Positions 1 to 4,162 of a stretch of DNA of 5,166 bases are shown one piece after another. Position numbers and translations under genes: made by a program. The notes beneath the pieces were generated by a model. The model was not told the DNA's origin and did no database searches. It saw only the letters and a program-made list of their open reading frames with translations. The first letter of the stretch is position 1, and every line of letters starts with the position of its first letter. This stretch comes from DATAYF01 sp036272735 (lineage in GTDB: Bacteria > Chloroflexota > Ktedonobacteria > Ktedonobacterales > Ktedonobacteraceae), in contig DATAYF010000493.1 of assembly GCA_036272735.1 (NCBI GenBank), positions 1 through 5,166 of the forward strand, in the 5' to 3' direction.

Positions 1-26
1 ACCGTTAGTCGTATTCTGGATGATAT

Positions 27-80
27 AACACCAATGGGACACGTTCACTCTATTAGGTGTCAACGTGTCCCATTGGTGTT
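27..80. repeat. 19-bp perfect inverted repeat with 16-nt spacer
   Basis: The arm at 27-45 (aacaccaatgggacacgtt) is the exact reverse complement of the arm at 62-80. The spacer at 46-61 could add a further 3 pairs (46-48 with 57-59). It starts 8 bases beyond the 3' end of tRNA-Asp, so it would be transcribed as a long hairpin after the tRNA. No T-run follows it in either direction, so it is not a canonical intrinsic terminator. It could be a tRNA 3' processing or transcript-end structure, a small palindromic mobile repeat (MITE or REP-like), or a remnant of insertion-sequence ends. The sequence alone does not decide between these. Confidence 0.9.
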
Positions 81-87
81 GTTCAGA

Positions 88-161
88 CGGAACCGACGGG
101 ATTTGAACCCGCGATCTTCTGCGTGACAGGCAGACATGTTAGGCCACTACACCACGGCTCC
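88..161 (-). tRNA. trnD: tRNA-Asp(GTC)
   Basis: The minus strand folds into a full 74-nt cloverleaf. The acceptor stem is GGAGCCG/CGGTTCC with discriminator G. The D stem is GTGT/ACAT, the anticodon stem TCTGC/GCAGA with loop CTGTCAC, and the variable loop has five bases. The T stem is GCGGG/CCCGT with loop TTCAAAT. The anticodon GTC lies at 125-127 and reads Asp codons. The anticodon arm and T arm closely resemble those of bacterial tRNA-Asp. CCA is not encoded (TCT follows the discriminator), so it must be added after transcription. It stands alone here, with its own promoter about 40 to 65 bases upstream. Confidence 0.97.
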
Positions 162-197
162 TTGTGATTTGATGCTTACACATCGCTCACGGATTAA

Positions 198-226
198 ATA
201 ATACCAGCCACGCCTCATCCTGTCAA
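198..226 (-). promoter_or_regulatory. sigma-70-type promoter of tRNA-Asp
   Basis: On the minus strand a perfect -35 box TTGACA (221-226) is separated by exactly 17 bases from TATTAT (198-203), which matches the TATAAT consensus at five of six positions. Transcription would start near position 191, giving a leader of about 30 nt before the tRNA 5' end at 161. RNase P would remove this leader. Such a near-consensus promoter suits a stable RNA gene. Confidence 0.85.
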
Positions 227-244
227 GCCCTTTTTCCCACAAAT

Positions 245-272
245 TTGATCAGTTTTTTTATTTGCTGATCAA
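245..272. repeat. 8-bp inverted repeat, TTGATCAG/CTGATCAA
   Basis: The arms at 245-252 and 265-272 are perfect reverse complements around a T-rich 12-base spacer. Each arm contains the palindrome TGATCA. It lies in the spacer between the divergent tRNA-Asp and dehydrogenase genes, upstream of both promoters. A dimeric regulator could bind it, but no regulator is encoded in the window and it may be chance. Confidence 0.5.
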
Positions 273-283
273 CCCACCTCCTA

Positions 284-314
284 CTTGCTACCAATACCCC
301 CCATTTGTAGCAAG
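284..314. repeat. 8-bp inverted repeat, CTTGCTAC/GTAGCAAG
   Basis: Perfect arms lie at 284-291 and 307-314 around a 15-base spacer containing a run of six C. It lies 11 bases beyond the previous inverted repeat and about 50 bases upstream of the possible -10 of the dehydrogenase gene, where activator sites often lie. The role is unknown. Apart from these repeats and the tRNA promoter, the 162-426 spacer shows nothing more than the weak -10 at 366 and the ribosome binding site. Confidence 0.45.
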
Positions 315-365
315 CAGCATGACCAGAAACACCACCTTTTGTCCTACTGAACCGTTCCCATGAGG

Positions 366-371
366 TAAAAT
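366..371 (+). promoter_or_regulatory. possible -10 box of the dehydrogenase gene
   Basis: TAAAAT matches the -10 consensus at five of six positions. It would give a transcript starting near 378 and a leader of about 50 nt containing the AGGAG site at 411-415. No acceptable -35 box lies 15 to 19 bases upstream, so the promoter is weak, needs an activator, or is misplaced. Confidence 0.35.
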
Positions 372-426
372 AAAGGAGTTACTATTCCCCCTCATTCAGT
401 TGGTTGGTAAAGGAGCACAGTACATC

Positions 427-1539
427 ATGCAGGCAATCGCGGTAGTTCCCCACACGAAAACGATCCAGCGTATTGAGCACACAGAGCCGCGTATCTTACG
501 TCCTCAGCAGGTGAAATTACGCATCCTGGATGTTGGCGTGTGTGGTACGGACAAAGAAATTTGCCAATCGGGCTTTGGAACTCCCCCTGACGGTGACGAT
601 TATTTAATCCTGGGCCATGAAGCATTAGCCGAAGTGGTCGAAATTGGCACAGCCGTACAACACCTTGCACCCGGCGACCTGGTTGTTCCTGTCGTACGCC
701 GCCCGTGTCCGCATGACGAGTGTGTTGCCTGTCGCGCAGGACGGCAAGACTTTTGCCAAACAGACGACTATACAGAACGCGGCATTAAAAGCATGCATGG
801 CTATATGACGGAATTTGTGGTCGATGAAGAACGTTACCTAAATTTCGTTCCGCCCAACTTACGTAGTGTAGGCGTGCTGGTAGAACCACTGACCATCGCG
901 GAAAAAGCAATAGCGGAAATGCAAGTCATACAGCAGAGGCTGCCCTGGCGCAACCAGCTCGATCCTGAGCTGCCAGGTAAGGGACTCAAAGCGCTTGTGC
1001 TCGGCTCAGGACCCATTGGCATTTTAGGGGCTATGCGTTTGCAGGTCGCAGGCTTCGAAACGTACGTCTACTCGCGTTCATTGACGCCGAACCCAAAAGC
1101 TGATATCGTCAAATCGATTGGTGCCACCTACATCTCCACACAGGAAATGACTGTTGAACAGCTTGTCAAGCGCTTCGGTACGTACGACCTTATTTATGAA
1201 GCATTAGGCGCTGGCCCTGTGATATTCGAGATCATCCAGGCCCTGGGACCAAACGGTATATGTATCCTCACTGGCGTTCCTGAGCCAATCGGACCAACCA
1301 GTATCAATACTGCACGATTGATCCACCAACTCGTTATGCACAACCAGGTATTTTGTGGTACAGTAAACGCCAACCCGGTAGTATTTGCATCCGCCATCCA
1401 GCATTTGGGCATTTTCGTGCAACGCTGGCCGCAAGCTGTCCAGGCGCTGATTACCCGCCATCCGATAGGAAATTTTGAGCAGGTCATGTTAGGAAAGGTC
1501 GGAGGCATAAAAAATGTGCTCGCATTTAAGCAGATATAA
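427..1539 (+). CDS. gdh: Glucose 1-dehydrogenase-type MDR oxidoreductase
   Basis: This 370-residue zinc-dependent, NAD(P)-dependent dehydrogenase would oxidise glucose or a related sugar to its lactone in the cytoplasm. It has the full length of archaeal-type glucose dehydrogenases. Catalytic zinc ligands are visible as C39 (VCGTDKEI), H64-E65 (GHEALAEV) and E153 (VEPLTIAEKAI). Structural zinc cysteines are C94, C99, C102 and C110. The Rossmann domain (about 185-300) carries GSGPIG at 193-198. R217, at the end of the second strand (YSRS), fits NADP binding. The TERGIK and HGYMTEF segments are typical of this subfamily. The ATG at 427 is chosen because AGGAG (411-415) lies 11 bases upstream. 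A TTG at 400 is in frame but has no suitably spaced site. The exact sugar is not shown by sequence; another aldose is possible. The first structural cysteine pair is wider (C-x4-C) than I would expect. Confidence 0.88.
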   Translation: MQAIAVVPHTKTIQRIEHTEPRILRPQQVKLRILDVGVCGTDKEICQSGFGTPPDGDDYLILGHEALAEVVEIGTAVQHLAPGDLVVPVVRRPCPHDECVACRAGRQDFCQTDDYTERGIKSMHGYMTEFVVDEERYLNFVPPNLRSVGVLVEPLTIAEKAIAEMQVIQQRLPWRNQLDPELPGKGLKALVLGSGPIGILGAMRLQVAGFETYVYSRSLTPNPKADIVKSIGATYISTQEMTVEQLVKRFGTYDLIYEALGAGPVIFEIIQALGPNGICILTGVPEPIGPTSINTARLIHQLVMHNQVFCGTVNANPVVFASAIQHLGIFVQRWPQAVQALITRHPIGNFEQVMLGKVGGIKNVLAFKQI

Positions 1540-1608
1540 TACCCGGTTCACCAACCATTTCTGCCGTTTTTTCTCATCGGTTATCCACGCATATTCGTTA
1601 CCTATACA

Positions 1609-1636
1609 GGAGAAAATGCTGGAATGCATTTTCTCC
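1609..1636. promoter_or_regulatory. 11-bp palindrome upstream of the phosphatase gene
   Basis: The arms ggagaaaatgc (1609-1619) and gcattttctcc (1626-1636) are perfect reverse complements around six bases. It ends 10 bases before a TATAAT and so covers where a -35 box would lie. That position suits a repressor or activator site. As RNA it would form a stable hairpin, but no T-run follows, so it is a poor terminator for the dehydrogenase gene upstream. It is not the CIRCE heat-shock operator, and I do not recognise the regulator. Confidence 0.65.
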
Positions 1637-1646
1637 AGCGATGATT

Positions 1647-1652
1647 TATAAT
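1647..1652 (+). promoter_or_regulatory. consensus -10 box TATAAT before the phosphatase gene
   Basis: A perfect TATAAT lies 20 bases before the phosphatase start codon. The bases 17 to 18 upstream of it fall inside the 1609-1636 palindrome and do not resemble TTGACA. A transcript starting seven bases downstream (about 1659) would cut into the AAAGGGAG ribosome site (1653-1660), leaving a nearly leaderless message. It is therefore either an activator-dependent promoter with a very short leader or a fortuitous match. Confidence 0.45.
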
Positions 1653-1672
1653 AAAGGGAGTAAAAAACTACA

Positions 1673-2620
1673 ATGCAATCTAAACCATCCTCACTCGTAA
1701 TACCATCTCCCACCCGGTCACTCGCCGAAAAAAAGCTACAATGCATCTTCTCATCTTATAGCATCGCCAACGCAAGGCATCCAGAACGCAATGAGGATAC
1801 GTTGCTCACGGATAGGCGTAACGGCCTGGCAGCAGTCTTTGATGGAGTCGGTGGCAGTATCGCAGGGGAGGTCGCCTCTCAGATCGCAGCAGATACCATT
1901 AAACAGGGTTGGAAAAACCAGCTTAAAATGCAGGCAAAAGATGCTGCCTTGCTATACGGGCCGTATGTAGATCTGGATATCGCCATCACTTTAGAACAAT
2001 TAGTGCTAGAAGCGCATGATGCAATACGCGACGATGGTGCACAGCGTCGCAATAATCAAAGTGGAAATTGGGGCTGGATAGATGACCAGGCAACCACCAT
2101 CGCGCTTGCTGTACTCACTCGAGAAGCGAACGAAGATTACGTGGCGTTTTACGCGCACGTCGGGGATAGCCGCGTCTATCGTTATCGTCCTAACGAACAG
2201 CTCACTCGTTTAACTGAGGACGATAGTATTCTCAGCAAACTGGTTGCCAGCGAACAAGTCAATAAAGAGCAAGCTGAGCGTATCGACCAGGCGATGAAAG
2301 CTGAAGAACTGTCGGGTCTAGAATTAGCCTGTTTCCAACAGCGCAACGGCATCACGCAGGCACTCGGCGATTCGCAAATTCCTTTTGTGCATATAAAGCG
2401 CATACTGCTTGCACCTGGAGACCGCCTACTCCTGTGTACAGATGGTATTCATGACAACTTAACCGATGCCGAAATGGCAGAGGTTTTGCAAAAAAACGCA
2501 CGCGGTAGCGCCAAAAGGCTGGTAGAACGCGCCCAGCAGCGTTCTCAAGAAAGTACCACCCAAACGATCCGTGCAAAAGCGGATGATATGAGCGCGATAG
2601 TGGTGACATGTAATTTTTAA
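1673..2620 (+). CDS. PP2C-family serine/threonine protein phosphatase
   Basis: This 315-residue soluble phosphatase of the PPM/PP2C family removes phosphate from Ser/Thr residues using two Mn or Mg ions. The motifs appear in order: RNEDT (N40-E41-D42), FDGVGG (D57-G58), a TT pair at 141-142, HVGDSRVYR (G164-D165-S166), ITQALGD (227-233), CTDGIHDNLT (D257-G258) and ADDMSAIVV (D304). D57, D257 and D304 are the expected metal ligands, so it should be active. It has no signal peptide or membrane segment. It is longer than the usual 240-residue core because of a 25-residue N-terminal tail, an insert at about 85-135 and a long flap at about 185-225. The ATG at 1673 follows GGGAG (1656-1660) by 12 bases, a rather long spacing. 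No partner kinase lies in the window. It converges with the thioesterase gene, 58 bases away. Confidence 0.93.
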   Translation: MQSKPSSLVIPSPTRSLAEKKLQCIFSSYSIANARHPERNEDTLLTDRRNGLAAVFDGVGGSIAGEVASQIAADTIKQGWKNQLKMQAKDAALLYGPYVDLDIAITLEQLVLEAHDAIRDDGAQRRNNQSGNWGWIDDQATTIALAVLTREANEDYVAFYAHVGDSRVYRYRPNEQLTRLTEDDSILSKLVASEQVNKEQAERIDQAMKAEELSGLELACFQQRNGITQALGDSQIPFVHIKRILLAPGDRLLLCTDGIHDNLTDAEMAEVLQKNARGSAKRLVERAQQRSQESTTQTIRAKADDMSAIVVTCNF

Positions 2621-2678
2621 TGATTGCGAAATATGCATCCACCAGGTGCAGCAAATTGCAGGCATGGACTGGGCCATA

Positions 2679-3419
2679 TTACCGTAACATTGCAAGCTCC
2701 TGAGCAATTATCGCTAACAACATTTCGCGGCTGCTTTGCAGGAAGAAGTGATCTCCTGGTAAGATACGCGAGGCAAACACATTGCTCGTCTGCGCGTTCC
2801 ATCCCTGCAACTCGCGCTTACTCACTAGCGTATCCTGTTCGCCCCCAAAGGCAGTGATCGGCAACGCCAGTGGTGGCTCTTCCTCATAGGTATAGGTTTC
2901 GTTCACAGTAAAATCTGCACGTAACATAGGCAGCATCAAACGCATCAATTCTTGATTGAGGAGCACGGCCGGAGGAGTTCCGCCCATACGATAGACAGAG
3001 CGCAAGAACGCGGGTGCAGGGAGATCATGGAGTATGTCGCGGGACATTGGAAACTGTGGCGCGCGATGGGCTGAGACGAACAGATAAGCAGGCTCCCGCT
3101 CTTGTTGACGGCGCAGAGCACGCACAAGCTCAAAACTGATCAAAGCCCCCATACTGTGACCGAATAAAGCAAACGGCCTATCGAGCAATGGCGCGATTTC
3201 ATGGGCCACAGCATCCACCAGAGGAGCCAGGTGTACAAATGGCGGTTCCTTCAGGCGATTCTCCCGTCCAGGCAATTGCACAGGACAGATATCGATATCA
3301 GCAGGGAAATGCTGCTTCCACAGACGAAAAATAGAGGCACCACCACCAGCATAAGGGAAGCAAAAAAGCCGCAAACGAGCCTGCGGATTGGTATGAGTGA
3401 CCCATAGAGATGTGGACAT
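2679..3419 (-). CDS. Type II (external) thioesterase, alpha/beta hydrolase
   Basis: The 246-residue product matches type II thioesterases. These remove misprimed or stalled acyl groups from carrier proteins of NRPS and PKS lines in the cytoplasm. The catalytic triad is visible: S89 in GHSMG (87-91), D196 in GGEQD, and H224 in GDHFF. Family segments include FPYAGGG (21-27), PGREN (50-54), GGTPP (146-150) and LRADF (166-170). The length is normal for the family and nothing is missing. The ATG at 3419 is preceded in frame by TTG (3422), which is equally possible: AAGGA (3433-3437) lies 10 bases from TTG and 13 from ATG. No synthetase or carrier protein lies in view and both neighbours are unrelated, so here it is an orphan editing enzyme or the edge of a cluster outside the window. 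No terminator is evident in the 58-base gap to the phosphatase gene. Confidence 0.93.
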   Translation of the reverse strand: MSTSLWVTHTNPQARLRLFCFPYAGGGASIFRLWKQHFPADIDICPVQLPGRENRLKEPPFVHLAPLVDAVAHEIAPLLDRPFALFGHSMGALISFELVRALRRQQEREPAYLFVSAHRAPQFPMSRDILHDLPAPAFLRSVYRMGGTPPAVLLNQELMRLMLPMLRADFTVNETYTYEEEPPLALPITAFGGEQDTLVSKRELQGWNAQTSNVFASRILPGDHFFLQSSREMLLAIIAQELAMLR

Positions 3420-3458
3420 CAATACGACACAATCCTTCTCTCACCAATTCTCATCCAT

Positions 3459-3488
3459 AGTATATGGCGTCAAGCACGCAGATAGCAA
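3459..3488 (-). promoter_or_regulatory. candidate promoter of the thioesterase gene
   Basis: On the minus strand TTGCTA (3483-3488) and TATACT (3459-3464) are separated by 18 bases. They match the consensus boxes at four and five of six positions. Transcription would start near 3452, leaving about 33 nt of leader with the AAGGA site. The gene diverges from the oxidoreductase pseudogene, whose own promoter is not clear; TTATAT at 3568-3573 is a weak -10 for it. Confidence 0.5.
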
Positions 3489-3598
3489 GAGGACAACGAC
3501 CCGCGCAAACACACATTATCGGCCTATACGAAACTAACACAGAGACTGAAGCGGCAATAGGATAAGATTATATCATGCATAAATGAAGGAGTGCTCTT

Positions 3599-3974
3599 AT
3601 GCTCGCGCCTGTCAACACCCCACAGGGACAGGCTCCGGCTGAAATTCGTGACGTTGCGGAACCGGAAGCAGCCCCAAATGAAGCCATCGTTGAGGTCAAA
3701 GCCTTTGGACTCAACCGAGGAGAATTAATGCTGCTAGCCACGCGCCCCGAAGGCTGGCAACCTGGACAAGATATTGCCGGTATCGTCGTCAAAGCGGCCG
3801 CAGATGGTAGCGGTCCACGGGTAGGGGCACGTGTTGTCGGCCTGGCAGATCAAGCCTGGTGGTTGGGCCCAGCGTGCCGCGGTCCCAACCACCAGGCCAG
3901 GCTTGCGCCCATACCTGACAATGTCAGCTTCACTAGCGCTGCCACACTGCCGGTCGCGGGTTGAACGGCATTAC
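3599..3974 (+). pseudogene. Quinone oxidoreductase-like MDR gene, 5' remnant cut by an insertion
   Basis: Only the N-terminal GroES-like part of a zinc-independent MDR oxidoreductase remains: 121 codons of about 310-330. Family marks are GLNRGEL (37-43), the GQDIAGIVV segment (57-65) and LAPIPDN with ATLPVAG before the break. AAGGAG (3586-3591) lies seven bases from the ATG, so translation could start normally. Between codons 85 and 102 the family-like reading (GGWAQRAAVPTTR) sits in the +1 frame at 3858-3896 and then returns. This implies a 4-base insertion (gcct, 3854-3857) and a 5-base tandem duplication (ccagg, 3892-3901), nine bases in all. A TGA at 3962-3964 stands where the family has Leu; the Thr-Ala-Leu that normally follows is still readable to 3973. 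Homology then stops at the mobile element. The substrate is unknown; the 3' part should lie beyond the window. Confidence 0.85.
3854..3897. repeat. 14-bp perfect inverted repeat inside the MDR pseudogene
   Basis: gcctggtggttggg (3854-3867) is the reverse complement of cccaaccaccaggc (3884-3897), with a 16-base loop. The outer four bases of the left arm are exactly the four inserted bases inferred from the reading frame. The repeat was therefore probably a 10-bp quasi-palindrome before the mutation. Confidence 0.9.
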
Positions 3975-3993
3975 CGAAATCCGAGCGGGAAAG

Positions 3994-4075
3994 CCCTGGT
4001 CATGCATGCCAGGGATGAACCGCCGTTCCTTTGAACGGTGAAGGAGAGGGGCGAGCCCCAAGAGAGGCTGCTCTC
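3994..4075 (+). other. Four consecutive hairpins at the left end of the tnpB element
   Basis: The stems are ccctgg/ccaggg (3994-3999 with 4009-4014), cgccgttc/gaacggtg (4021-4028 with 4033-4040, one G-T pair, loop cttt), gggg/cccc (4048-4051 with 4056-4059) and gagag/ctctc (4062-4066 with 4071-4075). The first, flanked by gaaag before and atga after, resembles the terminal imperfect hairpins recognised in single-stranded form in IS200/IS605 elements. Together they would form a structured leader ending one base before the GGAGG of the following mini-ORF. Confidence 0.65.
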
Positions 4076-4090
4076 GGAGGACTTGACTGC

Positions 4091-4162
4091 ATGCCGGAAT
4101 TGTGTTCGTTTTGGAATGTACGTTCTAACAAAGAGAAGCTGCAAATGAGCTCTAGCTTATGA
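4091..4162 (+). CDS. 23-codon mini-ORF overlapping the tnpB start
   Basis: This short frame encodes a 23-residue peptide (MPELCSFWNV at its start, ending MSSSL). It has a good ribosome site, GGAGG at 4076-4080, 10 bases before the ATG. Its TGA overlaps the tnpB ATG as ATGA (4159-4162), the classic layout for translational coupling, and the tnpB ATG has no strong site of its own. It may be a leader peptide that drives tnpB translation, or the former tnpB N-terminus shifted out of frame. No domain is recognisable, and translation is unproven. Confidence 0.4.
   Translation: MPELCSFWNVRSNKEKLQMSSSL

Noticed and set aside
27..80. Inverted repeat as a classical intrinsic terminator of tRNA-Asp
   Set aside because: No run of T follows the stem on the minus strand.
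400..426. TTG at 400 as the start of the dehydrogenase gene
   Set aside because: The nearest upstream purine-rich site (AAAGGAG, 372-378) is 21 bases away, whereas ATG 427 has AGGAG at 11 bases and matches the usual family N-terminus.
1545..1572. Terminator after the dehydrogenase gene (GGTT/AACC stem, later T6)
   Set aside because: The stem has only four pairs and the T-run lies 10 bases beyond it; not convincing.
2624..2857. 77-codon plus-strand frame overlapping the 3' end of the thioesterase gene
   Set aside because: It lies mostly antisense to the well-supported thioesterase, has no ribosome site and no recognisable motif.
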